A stretch of DNA of 20,871 bases from a virus. Location of the stretch: positions 1 through 20,871 of the IMG/VR virus record IMGVR_UViG_3300011114_000875; one strand, written 5' to 3'. Shown in pieces: positions 1-10,178 of this stretch (the first letter of the stretch is position 1; every line of letters begins with the position of its first letter). The notes under the pieces were generated by a model. It did not search any database. It saw only the letters and a program-made list of their open reading frames with translations, and had not been told where the DNA came from. The position numbers were made by a program, and so were the translations under genes.

Positions 1-2489
1 GTGTTCTTTGTATCTGTAACGTATAAATCTCCGCTAACTGGAGACTGGGCAGAGCCGTGATTAGGCAACAGTCTAAATGATTCGTTATGAATAAATCGGC
101 CCGTAGGAGGAGAGAAGCTCGTCATTAAGACAGACCCGCTAAGATATGAATGGGCACTCCATTGAAAGGCTGGAGACTCAAGATAATTTCCAGTCATCAC
201 TGTGACATATACTGTTTTATCGACAGAGTTAAGAGTGTCGTAAATAAGACCAGTCACGGCATACGCCATTCTATCGCCGCTCGCATAGGAGTAACCTTGA
301 CCAGAAAGTCTCTGAGCCAGTCCTCCAGAAAACATACTCTGGACCCGAAATCCTTGCGTAATTTCGTTTGCTCCGCCGCTGCGGTATTGAATATTAACTA
401 CCTGAGCATCTGGAGTGAATGTCGAGATGTATGTTGTAGGCAACGAACGGAGTAATGTGCCTTCAGAATGAGGAAGAATTTGAGCCGGTGTACCGATGTA
501 TCCAGTAATTCTCAAGTTGTTATATCTGGAAGCAGCTAGGCCGACCTGTCCGCCGTATCCCGTCTCTATACCAGCGTTCTCATCAAAAATAGCCGCACCA
601 GTGAATCTCTCTGTCGTAAGATAGAACCCGTTCCAATAAGTGAAACCATCTCCGCTATACTGTGGAGACTGCTCTGGGTATAAAGAAGCCCAAGGATAAT
701 TAAGTAATCCAGAAACCGCGCTCATTGGCCTAGCAAGAAGATTACATATCATCTGGCCGCTTGGAAAATATCGGTTAGGGTCAGCGATAGAAAACCCGGA
801 GAGACTGTATTCTGTCCCAGTGACTATGGTTGTTATAACCTGCCCACGAGTGGTAGGCCAATAGATATTTCCAGTTGTATTCGGGACACTATTTGCGGAT
901 AAACTATGGTCCACCACTCCAAATCCAGTTGTATTATCAGGAATAGACATCCCTGTAATAGAGCCATTAGCGTCTGGATATACATTAATTCTGAAATCAG
1001 GACCGAGACTAGGAACTAATATTCCGTTATAGAATCCCGTGCCACTATTAGTCAGTGAGACTCCTGTGATATTGCGATAGTGCTGCATCAGTGCGCGACC
1101 GGAATTATCGTAAAGCAACGTATCAACGTAGGGATAAAAATCATTTCCGTTCTGAAATGCTAAGTTAAATGAGCCAAAACGAGAATTATGTCCCAGCGAG
1201 TTAACTGGAGCAAAAAATAGTTTCCGCGTTAATGACTGCCTTCTCGCTCCACTATAAGTATATGGCAGATTAATGGTTAGCGCCGAAAAGACAGCCTTAT
1301 CTCCGATATCCATTAAATCAGTATTGTAACCCGTCGCGCCCGGAGTCGCTATAGAAATTGATGGAGATTTATATAGATAGTTATTGACTGGAGTATTAAA
1401 ATTAACTACATCAGCCTCTGTCCCATAGTCGGAAAGACTTGGGAGCTTTACGTTTTTGTACCTAATATTCGATGGAAGGTCATTAACTGTCCCATTTTCA
1501 GGGAGCGCCGTCGGAGTCAAGTCTCCCATTCTGTAATATGTCGCATTATCGTCTGATACGCGGTTTGCATCAACGCTCAAATCTTGTCCGAAATATACTT
1601 TAGACAACCCATCAGCAGCGTATGCCCCAGCTTCAGAAATTGCCTTTCCTCCCGTCACGCAGACATCGTATTTCGAGTTATCTGGAGAAAAGTATCCTCT
1701 AAATTTGGTGACATCTCTCCTAGAAGGCTCCATACCGTCTCCCCATTTAGGAGTATATGTCGAGCCAAAAATATCAACTAGTCGCAAGCCATGATGGACC
1801 TGTCTATAATATCCAGATTGATTACGCCATTCAGCCAATAATGATGCGTCGTTGTCAATGTTTCCCTGCCCAGTAGAAAAGGAACCCGAATTTAATGTAG
1901 ATATGCCAGTATTAGCCATTTTGACTTGCAACTGGTAACTAATAATAGACCGAGAATTAGCGGGAATTACTACTGAACGAACTACTCTACTAAAGGCGTG
2001 CCTTCCCGTAGCTGCATTTCCCGAATTCGGGCTGACCATGAACTCATTTACGTTTACGGCGGTGCTAGTTAAACCCCCACCACTAGGTACGCTCCATGCT
2101 CTATAGTAAATCGGCCCAGCCTTAGTTACAAGAGTACCACATCCGCCATCGGTTCCTCCATAATAAGAATCTCGGCCCATAAACGATACCGATTGGAAGC
2201 CTCCTCCTAGAATAGTTATCGAGCCATTCGAGTTCACTAGGTCTTGAAGGCCAGTCGTTTCATATCTAAATGCAGCGGCATTTCCTGTCGCACTATTAGC
2301 CACGGTTCCTTGGCCAAGACTCAAGAACCGAAAGCAGTCTGGAAATGAATAGATTGACGGATACTTCATCCCGCTTTGGGTGATGAAATTACTAAAATAG
2401 TCTGTCGAGTCAGTCAATTGGCCGTCAGCGTTGTACACATCGACCTTAAACGCCCCTTGCATCCCATAAATTGTTTCTGTTTCAATCAT
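1..2489 (-). CDS. Large phage structural protein, C-terminus cut by window edge
   Basis: Reading leftward from an ATG at 2489, the frame stays open for 829 codons to the window edge, so only the C-terminal end is missing. An AAGGA Shine-Dalgarno-like run lies about 8 bases before the ATG, which supports this start. The protein is rich in Gly, Ser, Thr, Asn and Tyr, has few charged residues and almost no Cys, and shows no signal peptide, membrane segment or nucleotide-binding motif. That composition is typical of beta-rich virion proteins. It is the last visible gene of the terminase-portal-fibre operon, which fits a tail, baseplate or capsid-decoration role. I do not recognise a specific family. 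That it is a real gene is nearly certain; that it is a virion component is inferred from context and composition. Confidence 0.85.
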   Translation of the reverse strand, partial: MIETETIYGMQGAFKVDVYNADGQLTDSTDYFSNFITQSGMKYPSIYSFPDCFRFLSLGQGTVANSATGNAAAFRYETTGLQDLVNSNGSITILGGGFQSVSFMGRDSYYGGTDGGCGTLVTKAGPIYYRAWSVPSGGGLTSTAVNVNEFMVSPNSGNAATGRHAFSRVVRSVVIPANSRSIISYQLQVKMANTGISTLNSGSFSTGQGNIDNDASLLAEWRNQSGYYRQVHHGLRLVDIFGSTYTPKWGDGMEPSRRDVTKFRGYFSPDNSKYDVCVTGGKAISEAGAYAADGLSKVYFGQDLSVDANRVSDDNATYYRMGDLTPTALPENGTVNDLPSNIRYKNVKLPSLSDYGTEADVVNFNTPVNNYLYKSPSISIATPGATGYNTDLMDIGDKAVFSALTINLPYTYSGARRQSLTRKLFFAPVNSLGHNSRFGSFNLAFQNGNDFYPYVDTLLYDNSGRALMQHYRNITGVSLTNSGTGFYNGILVPSLGPDFRINVYPDANGSITGMSIPDNTTGFGVVDHSLSANSVPNTTGNIYWPTTRGQVITTIVTGTEYSLSGFSIADPNRYFPSGQMICNLLARPMSAVSGLLNYPWASLYPEQSPQYSGDGFTYWNGFYLTTERFTGAAIFDENAGIETGYGGQVGLAASRYNNLRITGYIGTPAQILPHSEGTLLRSLPTTYISTFTPDAQVVNIQYRSGGANEITQGFRVQSMFSGGLAQRLSGQGYSYASGDRMAYAVTGLIYDTLNSVDKTVYVTVMTGNYLESPAFQWSAHSYLSGSVLMTSFSPPTGRFIHNESFRLLPNHGSAQSPVSGDLYVTDTKN

Positions 2490-2567
2490 ATCCAGTTCCT
2501 TATATTACGTTCATTACACTGAAAGCGCAGATTTTAAATAAGCAATTATACAAACAGCAGCCATAAT

Positions 2568-3179
2568 CTAACCTTGGTATGAACCCGTAAAGAAAATCAA
2601 ATCAAACTCAGCCGCGTCACTGCCACTTAATAACTGAGCGACCCTTCCAGCAAAAGAACTTCCAGTAAAAAATAAGAAATCAAACTCAGCCGCGTCATGG
2701 GAGTATGGCAAAAAAGTCCCATGAGAATGTTTTAAAGAATACGAACATAGTTCTCTAAATTCTCCAGAAAATGCTGGGACTATAGTAAATGACTGTCTGG
2801 AAACATCATACAATGGGGCGGCGAAGTCTCCCGAACTAATATAGCTAGAAGTATTTGATACATCTGGAATGGTAGAGTCAAAAGAGCCACTAATGACTAG
2901 CCCATATTTTGAAGAGTCCCCTCCTGCGTCCGATACGATTCCATTTATTAATGTCCCTAAATTCGCCTTATCAGAAAGGGCGGAAGACTGTTCGCCACTC
3001 GACACTACTGCTTTTAAAAATCCCGACTCCCTTACCGACCCCAACAAAGAACCATCAACGCTGATGCTTGAGGCGATTTTCTCGTTAGCGACAGTAAATG
3101 GCTTATACTTTTCGATTCCGATTTCTCGGCCCGATAAGTTATACCTTAAGGTCTGAAGCTGCGAGTAAGGTGAACCCAT
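2568..3179 (-). CDS. Small virion-like protein with a duplicated C-terminal peptide
   Basis: This 203-residue product starts 14 bases after the portal stop codon, with an AGGA run in the short spacer, so it is probably co-transcribed with the portal. It is Ser/Gly-rich and of low complexity, with no recognisable catalytic motif. Its C-terminal 50 residues contain the peptide DAAEFDxxFFTGS twice, about 30 residues apart. The matching DNA also carries a near-identical direct repeat (about 2599-2621 and 2677-2700), which points to a recent internal duplication. Similar short aromatic repeats occur in phage adhesion and decoration proteins, but I recognise no family. The position between the portal and a large structural gene suggests a virion or assembly protein; that is inference. 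Confidence 0.75.
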   Translation of the reverse strand: MGSPYSQLQTLRYNLSGREIGIEKYKPFTVANEKIASSISVDGSLLGSVRESGFLKAVVSSGEQSSALSDKANLGTLINGIVSDAGGDSSKYGLVISGSFDSTIPDVSNTSSYISSGDFAAPLYDVSRQSFTIVPAFSGEFRELCSYSLKHSHGTFLPYSHDAAEFDFLFFTGSSFAGRVAQLLSGSDAAEFDLIFFTGSYQG

Positions 3180-3193
3180 ACGTCATGCGAGTC

Positions 3194-5077
3194 CTATTTA
3201 ATACTCGCCGCAAGCAAGCTAGCCATATAGAAATCCACGTCATGCTTCGCTGATATTTCGAGTACGGCGTTAACGCGAGACTTATTTCTGTCTTTTGGGT
3301 TCTCCGAATAGAAGACGATAGACGAAAGCCATTCTTCAGGGGCCTCATTTGCGATTATCGTTTTGAATATCTGGTCTGTCACTAGTAGTCCGGTAGCGTC
3401 TAAACTAGTGACGTTCATTCGCGTTTTGTACGAGTCTATTACTCCTTTTTCGACTTCTTGAGCTAGTATCAGATTTTGACGTAGTTTCGAGCAACTGTAA
3501 GCTTCCATACTTCCAGCAATCGGCGACGTAGTTTTGGGCGCTGGAGTCCCGGTTGGACGACCGGCAGGGCTTTCGCCAGCAGGCGACCCTGTATTAATAG
3601 GAGCGTAAAGACCATTTTCGCGCAAAGATTTCAAAGTTTTCTGAGACTCGATAGACGACTCTGCATCTGGAAGGGTGTTCGTCTCGATAGCTTTAATTGT
3701 CTCTTCTGGAGTGAGAACGCCAATTTCTGCCAGATGAGAGTAGATTTTAGCGTAAACCCCATCATCCTTAAGGTCGATTTCCTCGAATACAGGGTCAGGA
3801 TAGACTTTAAATCCAAGGTCTTTGGAAATTCTCTTTACTTCTGGATATAGGAAGTTGTTAATAAACGCCTCTCTTCCCTGCTTCAGTCTTGCTATAAATA
3901 CTTCCATCTTTGCTGTCTGATTGGCGAACTTCTCTCCCCCAGCGAAGATATTATTAAGGCCGATATTAATATCGCGCTCTAATACCTCATATTTCTTTGG
4001 GTCCAATAGGTCTGCTATCTGAGGAATAACGAATTCGGCCTTTGTTGTATAGTCCGCTACGAGAACTCGACTGACAGACTGGTTCTCAAATAGTCGTTGT
4101 AATGCGATAAGATTATTAGGATTAATACCGTGTTTATCAGGCTCATTACCGGCGGTGACAACCAATAAAGCCTGCTGCATAGTCCTTGCGATGGCCATGT
4201 CTATGCGCTTCATTTCGCATTTAGCGTTGATATCTTCCAATGCGGGGAATCCCATAGGAATAGCGAATGGTTCATAGTCCTGCTTTTTATAGAAAATAGC
4301 TACAGTATTTTCGGGCAACAGTGGCAATAGAATATTTAATGGACCACTTGTCGCTATTTGCTTTTGTACATTCTCGGGAAGAGACTGTAGAAGCTCTTTG
4401 TCTTCGTCGGTTAGCGGATGCCTAAGTCGCTCAATCTCGTAGTTATTCAGAGTTTTGTAGTAACATGGCGTGCCAAAGTTCACTGTTGACTCGATACGAA
4501 TATCGACCGGATTTAGAACGACATACCTTATCGGTAATGATATTTTCGCAGCTCTTGCAGAGACACCGCCAAATACCTGTGTTATCTTTTTGATATCTGC
4601 GTCGTTAAGCCGGGAAGAATAACGGTATAGAAACACGTTACCCCCTCTATAGTATTCTCGATAAAATTTGTCCTGTAAGTCCCAAATATTAATCTTTTTG
4701 TAGTATGCGGCGAAAAATTCACGAGACTTCGCGCTTCCGTTCTTGAATGACAGTTTTGATATCGAGAACTCTGTCATTAGGTCGATGATATTCCTGAAGA
4801 TACTGAAGTTATAATACGCTTTCTGGCAAAGCTCAATTGCGTCTCTGGCGTCTGGACCCGAAGACTTGTCTCCGAATCTCTGTCCAGTATTAAAAGGAGT
4901 AAGGCCACTTTCAATATTAGCAAATCGGTCAGTCCTTTCTATCGTGCCTGCAATATTCCTGCGCGTAGCGGCAGTAGATTCCATCATCCCGTCGATAAGC
5001 ATAGGCTCGGCTGTGCTGGCTACGGCTGGGCTTTTTTTAGAAGCAGTTGTCTTGATTTTAGTCGTAGTTTTCTTCAT
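3194..5077 (-). CDS. Phage portal protein with an extended C-terminus
   Basis: The portal forms the dodecameric ring at one capsid vertex through which TerL pumps DNA. The 627-residue product has a basic Lys/Thr-rich N-terminus (1-20). A portal-like core follows at about 80-470. It includes the FRNIIDLMTEFS helix near 94-105, a FYREYYRGGNVFLYRY strand pair near 138-153, a VVLNPVDIRI turn near 186-195 and a long helical region with INIGLNNIFAGGEKFANQ near 370-387, all typical of portal folds. A Pro/Gly/Ser linker at about 495-525 leads to a roughly 100-residue C-terminal extension of unknown role. The gene lies two genes downstream of TerL, as expected. It starts 3 bases after the fibre gene stop, with no clear Shine-Dalgarno, so translational coupling is likely. 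No key element is missing that I can see. Confidence 0.85.
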   Translation of the reverse strand: MKKTTTKIKTTASKKSPAVASTAEPMLIDGMMESTAATRRNIAGTIERTDRFANIESGLTPFNTGQRFGDKSSGPDARDAIELCQKAYYNFSIFRNIIDLMTEFSISKLSFKNGSAKSREFFAAYYKKINIWDLQDKFYREYYRGGNVFLYRYSSRLNDADIKKITQVFGGVSARAAKISLPIRYVVLNPVDIRIESTVNFGTPCYYKTLNNYEIERLRHPLTDEDKELLQSLPENVQKQIATSGPLNILLPLLPENTVAIFYKKQDYEPFAIPMGFPALEDINAKCEMKRIDMAIARTMQQALLVVTAGNEPDKHGINPNNLIALQRLFENQSVSRVLVADYTTKAEFVIPQIADLLDPKKYEVLERDINIGLNNIFAGGEKFANQTAKMEVFIARLKQGREAFINNFLYPEVKRISKDLGFKVYPDPVFEEIDLKDDGVYAKIYSHLAEIGVLTPEETIKAIETNTLPDAESSIESQKTLKSLRENGLYAPINTGSPAGESPAGRPTGTPAPKTTSPIAGSMEAYSCSKLRQNLILAQEVEKGVIDSYKTRMNVTSLDATGLLVTDQIFKTIIANEAPEEWLSSIVFYSENPKDRNKSRVNAVLEISAKHDVDFYMASLLAASIK

Positions 5078-5080
5078 ATT

Positions 5081-7351
5081 TTAAACATAGTAATTCGGCG
5101 AATAAGTTCCTAGCACAACAGTCCCCGCTGCCCCATCTGCGAAACGTATAAACGTAAACAGACTTGACCGTCCAGAGACAGTAGGGAAAGTCGGCGCTGC
5201 ATCATCTGGCCAGTATATTCCGCTTCCCCATAAAAAGGGTTGTTCTGAAATAGACTCGCCAGAGTTTTTTATCTTCAACAAGTTGACGTGTCCAGTTATA
5301 AAATTACTATAATCGAACTGGATGGATACGTTGTCGCCAGTTATGCAGTATTCCTGAGCATCATATACAGAGAAATCAACTGTATTAGAACTCGGGATAG
5401 AAGCAAGAATATTTGTACCTCCCACTGTATAAGCAACTGAACCTGTGGCCCCCGTTCCTCCCGCGTCACCTTTTTGCGCTAAAATCTCCCAATACGTGCC
5501 AGTATTAGATTCTGGCGCATTACTCCAACAACATGAAATCCCATCACCAGACGCAGATATATATGTATTACCAAGCCTAGAGACGATGTCGTCTTCTGCA
5601 TAGTAGGTAGCACTATTCCACGGTCCCATAAATCTATTAGTAATTGTGCCCGGTGCGCCACTGATACCAGAACTACCAGTGGCTCCAGTAGCTCCAGTTG
5701 CCCCTACAGCGCCACGAGCAGCTATTAGCACCCAATATACCCCTGAATAAATAGAAGGGCTGTAGCCGCTGTTCTGAGGCACAAGCGGCAGAGAGTTATC
5801 GCCACTCAAAGAAATCCAAGAGCTACCACTGGACGTAACGACATCGTCAGAGAAATAATTTCTAGTAGCTAGCCAGTCGTTCAAGAATCTATTGGATATC
5901 GCTCCAGCCGGTCCAGTATGGCCAGTAATTCCATCTGTTCCAGCTTGGGCGACTAGGAACCACTCCGAATCTAAATACGTTACTGGATTTTTATTAAGAT
6001 TTGTTCCGAACGACACGTAGGAACTGCCATTCAAACTTACGATATCGTCTTCTAAATACGTCGTTCCGCTATTCCATTCTCCTAAAAATCTATTGCTTAT
6101 ACCCCCGGCTGGGCCAGTTGCTCCCGTAGCCGCAGTGGCTCCAGTCGGTCCAGTAGCTCCAGTCGGTCCAGTATATCCGCGCAAACCTTGTCCACCAGTA
6201 GCGCCTGTACTACCTGTCGCTCCAGTAGCTCCTGTGGCTCCTGTAGGACCATAATCATGTACCTCTAGTTGACCTAATACAAAATGTGACTGCTCAGAAG
6301 GCTCGGACCCATCAGAAAAAACTAGTCTCTCAAATCCCCATCTATATCCCGTCCCCGCTGTATATGCAATAACGGTATTTAATTGAAATCTGCCGGTAGG
6401 CTCCTGAACTGTCGAGTAGATAGATGAATCACTTACGACTGCTCCAGTCGGTAAAGAGACATAGCCCTCATCAGGGATATATCGTCCAGTATAATATCCC
6501 GGAGGAGTATTCGGCGTATAGACTGTAAACTTTAGATAGCCACCAGTCTCAATTCCAGATACGAAATAATTAGTAGGAACAGAACTCTCCGTGGTATATG
6601 TATTTAATCCATTGTAGCGGAGATAATAACTTAAGCCGCGAACGAAGTGCAACGTGGGATTATATCCTGAGAACCCGACGATTGATGTCCTCGGAGCCTG
6701 TTCCCCAGAATAAATACCAATTATTGCACCGAAATCTAATAATGCTCCTCCTACGGGACCAATTTCTCCCTGCACACCTCCCGCACCAGATGGAAGATAA
6801 ACGACTTGGCCTGTGTTACCATCACTGAATTGAAAATATATACCAGAATCATTTACTGTCTCATAGCCGGTTACGCTTGCCCCGCTAGCGCCCGTAGCTC
6901 CGATTTCTCCAGATGGACCAGTCGGAATTGAAAATGGAGAACTTAGCGAATAAGAAGAGTCTCCTTCTCCAGATAGAAGTATGTATAGATATTGATAGCC
7001 TCCATTCAGCGCTCCAGAACCAGAAATATCGACGATACCTCTACCAATAGGGCCGGAAGGACCAGTCATTCCTACAAAACTCTCTCCCGGTTCACCACTA
7101 ATTAAAATACCATTTACGTATAAACTTCCACCAGTCGCAGTGAGGTAGTTTCCATCACCGATATAGATGCCAGACGAAAGATGAGCGTCACTAAATGGAT
7201 TGGAAAATGAGCCAAGGGTCTGCCGACCAGATTCAGTAGGTAGAGTATTATAGTGCTGCCGTAAGCCAGATGCAGCCAATACATTTAACACGTATCCGCT
7301 AATTTCCGGCTGTCTTAACTGACTTAACTGAATTAAATTATAATCGGCCAT
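5081..7351 (-). CDS. Collagen-like fibre protein with three carbohydrate-binding-like modules
   Basis: This 756-residue protein has a beta-rich N-terminal part with short Gly-X-Y runs near 93-105 and 143-158. The main collagen-like stretch is at about 367-415 (GPT, GAT, GST and GLR triplets), interrupted once by an AAT triplet near residue 407. Three related modules follow at about 420-475, 483-545 and 568-625. Each begins with NRF(L/M)xxWxxxxxYxxDDxVxxxGxxxxS and ends in YW or EW, separated by further GAT repeats. That pattern resembles CBM5/12 chitin-binding-type modules. The C-terminal 110 residues resemble tail-fibre tips ending in a [12 protein letters not shown]-type strand. Collagen-like rods in phages trimerise into fibres, so the likely role is a surface or tail fibre that binds glycans. 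It sits between TerL and the portal, an unusual place for a fibre. The start has AGAGGG close upstream. Confidence 0.82.
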   Translation of the reverse strand: MADYNLIQLSQLRQPEISGYVLNVLAASGLRQHYNTLPTESGRQTLGSFSNPFSDAHLSSGIYIGDGNYLTATGGSLYVNGILISGEPGESFVGMTGPSGPIGRGIVDISGSGALNGGYQYLYILLSGEGDSSYSLSSPFSIPTGPSGEIGATGASGASVTGYETVNDSGIYFQFSDGNTGQVVYLPSGAGGVQGEIGPVGGALLDFGAIIGIYSGEQAPRTSIVGFSGYNPTLHFVRGLSYYLRYNGLNTYTTESSVPTNYFVSGIETGGYLKFTVYTPNTPPGYYTGRYIPDEGYVSLPTGAVVSDSSIYSTVQEPTGRFQLNTVIAYTAGTGYRWGFERLVFSDGSEPSEQSHFVLGQLEVHDYGPTGATGATGATGSTGATGGQGLRGYTGPTGATGPTGATAATGATGPAGGISNRFLGEWNSGTTYLEDDIVSLNGSSYVSFGTNLNKNPVTYLDSEWFLVAQAGTDGITGHTGPAGAISNRFLNDWLATRNYFSDDVVTSSGSSWISLSGDNSLPLVPQNSGYSPSIYSGVYWVLIAARGAVGATGATGATGSSGISGAPGTITNRFMGPWNSATYYAEDDIVSRLGNTYISASGDGISCCWSNAPESNTGTYWEILAQKGDAGGTGATGSVAYTVGGTNILASIPSSNTVDFSVYDAQEYCITGDNVSIQFDYSNFITGHVNLLKIKNSGESISEQPFLWGSGIYWPDDAAPTFPTVSGRSSLFTFIRFADGAAGTVVLGTYSPNYYV

Positions 7352-7377
7352 AGCCCTCTATCAAGAGATAATAAAAA

Positions 7378-9252
7378 TTACACTGGTTTCACCCAAAATG
7401 GAGTAAATGTATTTGCATTTTCCATAGGTATCTTCTTCATATCATACCAAGTCTTCATCAGCCATGTAGATAATAATAGGGATGTGTAGTTATCTCTTCT
7501 AGCTCTTTCTGAGCCTTTTTCGTTATTTAAATGAGATGGAAGGTCGAAAGTCTGGGTTCCACGAGCGTTGTTAGAGACTTCTATCAAGGCGCATTCTTTT
7601 TTAGTCACATCAACCATAAATCCGATATGCTCGATAAACTCGTCCTTGGACTCCACCTCGATAATCCTGTATAGGTCTTCGTCGATAGTGGTAGTGATGA
7701 AACTATTAAAAGTACTCGCATGGGCCTGAGCCTTGGAAGGAAACCAAATCTTCTTATAGTCTATATATCCCTGCAATAGTTCATTTGCGTTTCTGATGAA
7801 TTCGTTTTTGCTGAACGCCTGACGAAAAGCTATCCTGTGGATTGTCCGATTATAGGCTTTTTTAGCGACGCTGAGTTCTGCGGCGAGAGCTTCTCCGTCT
7901 AGGGAGATATCTACGTCTATGGTTTTAATGTTTATCTTGCTACGTATAAAACAGTCGCTTTCATTTGCAGAATCCAGAAATTGATATCCAGCGTTATCAA
8001 TCAGAATCGCGACAACATTAAAATTAGTCAAAATATAATGAAAATATTTAATATGGTCTTTTAGGTCTTTGCCATGTTGGCCATATACGTGTGCCACGAT
8101 ACCGGATTCTGTTTTATCGTCAATTTCGAGTAAGGTCATGGCGAAATCGTCAGACTGCGGATTATTAGCGAAAGATGGGTCGATAGCTAGGATATACTCT
8201 GAGTCTGGACTGCCCTTAATCTGGACCGTAGGTACTTGTCCATCCGGCACCGTGCAACTATTCATTTTAGCGGCGGCAAAATATCCCTCACTTCCGTCTG
8301 AGAATTTAGCGTTATATTCTCGGTCGAACACTGGACTCGAAGTTCTTCCACTGGCCGCTTGTTCAATGAGTTCGGTGTTAATCATGTGCGCGGGAATAGA
8401 GTCCCAAGCCATTTGCGACACAAAATATTTTGACTTAATCCTCTCCCCGTCTTTCATACCTGCTCGTGGATTGTAGATTTTTCCAAGATATTCCTTATAT
8501 GTAAGATAAAGATTCTCAAAGGTATATGACGCAGAGGAAAGGGCGACTAGCTGGGTTTTATCTTCAAACTCCATTCTATCGCTCTCCGTCATTGCCCCGA
8601 GTCTGATTAGCTCGTCTTCTTGTTCCCGCACGCTTTGTCTCTCGCTAATATCTTGTGGCGCGGTTAAGAACGGAACGAGTACCGTCTCAATGATTTCCTT
8701 ACTCATCAATAAGTATTCATCAATTACCAGTTTATTAGCTCTAAATCCACGAATCTTCTCTCCGTTTAGCGGAATGGCAGTGATTGTCGAGCCGTTAGAG
8801 AGAGAAAACTGGTGAATATCATTACGCTTGAGCGGTTTGATATCAAACGCCTGCCGTGCTAAAAGAGCCTCTGGTTTCGCTAAAAGCTCTTCTATTTTGT
8901 TAAAGATGAATCGCGAAGTTCTAAAAGTCGGTCCAGCTATCAGAATCTTGGAATTAGGCTCCATTATGGCCTGCATTATACAGAAAATAGCCGCCGTAAA
9001 GGTCTTGCCGCATCCACGGCCATGAACACACATCGAATACTGACGAGTCATAAGCCCACGCAAGTTAATCTCTTGAAAAGGGGCGAGCTTAATCCCTGTA
9101 AGTATTTCCGTAGCGAGGCCGATATTATTCCGAAGAAAGTCTATTAGCGTTAACCGACACTCTTTTTCGTCCAATTCTCCTAGTATAGCTAAGAATTTGT
9201 CGTTCTTGTCTATAGCCAATGGATTTTCGTATTCTGGGGCGTTATACCACAT
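7378..9252 (-). CDS. terL: Terminase large subunit (packaging ATPase and nuclease)
   Basis: TerL drives DNA into the prohead through the portal and cuts the concatemer. The 624-residue length is usual. The ATPase half has Walker A GRGCGKT at 78-84 and Walker B LVIDEY with D178 and E179. The RNase H-like nuclease half has the first acidic strand ILAIDPSF (D358) and a second at AILIDN (D419). A candidate third acid lies in the C-terminal RRDNYTSLLLSTW segment. The order ATPase then nuclease is that of intact TerL. The gene starts 2 bases after the upstream nuclease gene stop, so they are probably translated as one operon. No inactivating change is seen. It belongs broadly to the T4 gp17/Terminase_6 type; I cannot assign a finer packaging class. 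Confidence 0.95.
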   Translation of the reverse strand: MWYNAPEYENPLAIDKNDKFLAILGELDEKECRLTLIDFLRNNIGLATEILTGIKLAPFQEINLRGLMTRQYSMCVHGRGCGKTFTAAIFCIMQAIMEPNSKILIAGPTFRTSRFIFNKIEELLAKPEALLARQAFDIKPLKRNDIHQFSLSNGSTITAIPLNGEKIRGFRANKLVIDEYLLMSKEIIETVLVPFLTAPQDISERQSVREQEDELIRLGAMTESDRMEFEDKTQLVALSSASYTFENLYLTYKEYLGKIYNPRAGMKDGERIKSKYFVSQMAWDSIPAHMINTELIEQAASGRTSSPVFDREYNAKFSDGSEGYFAAAKMNSCTVPDGQVPTVQIKGSPDSEYILAIDPSFANNPQSDDFAMTLLEIDDKTESGIVAHVYGQHGKDLKDHIKYFHYILTNFNVVAILIDNAGYQFLDSANESDCFIRSKINIKTIDVDISLDGEALAAELSVAKKAYNRTIHRIAFRQAFSKNEFIRNANELLQGYIDYKKIWFPSKAQAHASTFNSFITTTIDEDLYRIIEVESKDEFIEHIGFMVDVTKKECALIEVSNNARGTQTFDLPSHLNNEKGSERARRDNYTSLLLSTWLMKTWYDMKKIPMENANTFTPFWVKPV

Positions 9253-9254
9253 AT

Positions 9255-10178
9255 CTAAAGTTGTTTCATATCGTATAAAAGCTGGAGGTCATATTTTCTT
9301 GGTGCCCCATCGGAACCTAATAAAATTCTAGTAACCCTAGAAGACTCTTCTCTATTAGTTACAAATAGAAATTGTATTGACTTATATTTCTGAGAAAGGT
9401 CGCGCATCCTTCTAAAAATGAAATCACCAGTCGTTTTACCATGATAGAGTCTAGCTTCAGTAGCCTGCATAGACCCTTCTACTAAAATCACTAGATATGC
9501 GCCGCCATCTTGTGCTCGCATTATCTCGCGCTGAAATCGGTCGTTTCCTGTCCCTAGCGTCCCATGAAAATCAGCGATAGACTTGCGTTCGATAAAGCAA
9601 TCATTTGCAAGAGCAGGATTATCCAAACAGTAATCTCCAACGTCTAACTTCCTACGCTCGACGGGTTCGTTAAACTGTAACGGAAACTGTTCACGAGTAT
9701 CTATAACTATTTTACTGCCTAAATCGGCTCTTCCCACAATCCGAGATGTGATATGAACGAACCTATTCTCATAACCTATGCTAGCCATGAGTTCGTAATA
9801 TCTATTTCCACTCAATGTATTTAGATAGTTTATAGATGGACACATTATCGTCCTCAGTTCAGTCTGGCAAGGCGACCATACCAGACTTTTTCTTTTGCGT
9901 CTTTCTGCTAGTAAATTAACGCAATAGTCTAATTGCGTCTGTGTCCCCTGTGTGGATAACCACTTGCGGAGATTATCTTTGCAATTAAAATCATTTGAGA
10001 AGTAAGTGTCTCTGCTTTTAAAGAGAATCATTTCTTTTGTATAAAGGTCGTATCTAGGGTAAAACCTCTGATAATATGACGCTAAAGAAATCTTATGCGT
10101 GCGAAAGTGCTTAACTTCACAACCTAAATCCATCTTTATGCCGCAAATCTTACATAAATCTAGGTCATTATACACCAT
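9255..10178 (-). CDS. ERCC4-fold (XPF/Mus81-type) nuclease with N-terminal zinc finger
   Basis: The C-terminal half carries the ERCC4 active-site pattern: VIDTREQ at 158-164, VGDY at 180-183 and IERKSIADF at 196-204. These supply D160, E163, D182, E197, K199 and D203, matching the family GDXnERKX3D motif. These enzymes cut branched or structured DNA in a metal-dependent way. The N-terminus has a C2H2-like unit (C9, C12, H24, H28) followed by SYYQRFYP, a DNA-binding arrangement seen in phage endonucleases and MucR-like proteins. The gene overlaps the end of the upstream gene by 11 bases and precedes TerL by 2 bases. The setting suggests a role in resolving branches or trimming DNA before packaging, comparable to T4 gp49; that role is inferred. 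The domain call is firm. Confidence 0.85.
   Translation of the reverse strand: MVYNDLDLCKICGIKMDLGCEVKHFRTHKISLASYYQRFYPRYDLYTKEMILFKSRDTYFSNDFNCKDNLRKWLSTQGTQTQLDYCVNLLAERRKRKSLVWSPCQTELRTIMCPSINYLNTLSGNRYYELMASIGYENRFVHITSRIVGRADLGSKIVIDTREQFPLQFNEPVERRKLDVGDYCLDNPALANDCFIERKSIADFHGTLGTGNDRFQREIMRAQDGGAYLVILVEGSMQATEARLYHGKTTGDFIFRRMRDLSQKYKSIQFLFVTNREESSRVTRILLGSDGAPRKYDLQLLYDMKQL

Noticed and set aside
150-455. Plus-strand frame opposite the large structural gene
   Set aside because: The minus frame is open for 829 codons; this is a shadow.
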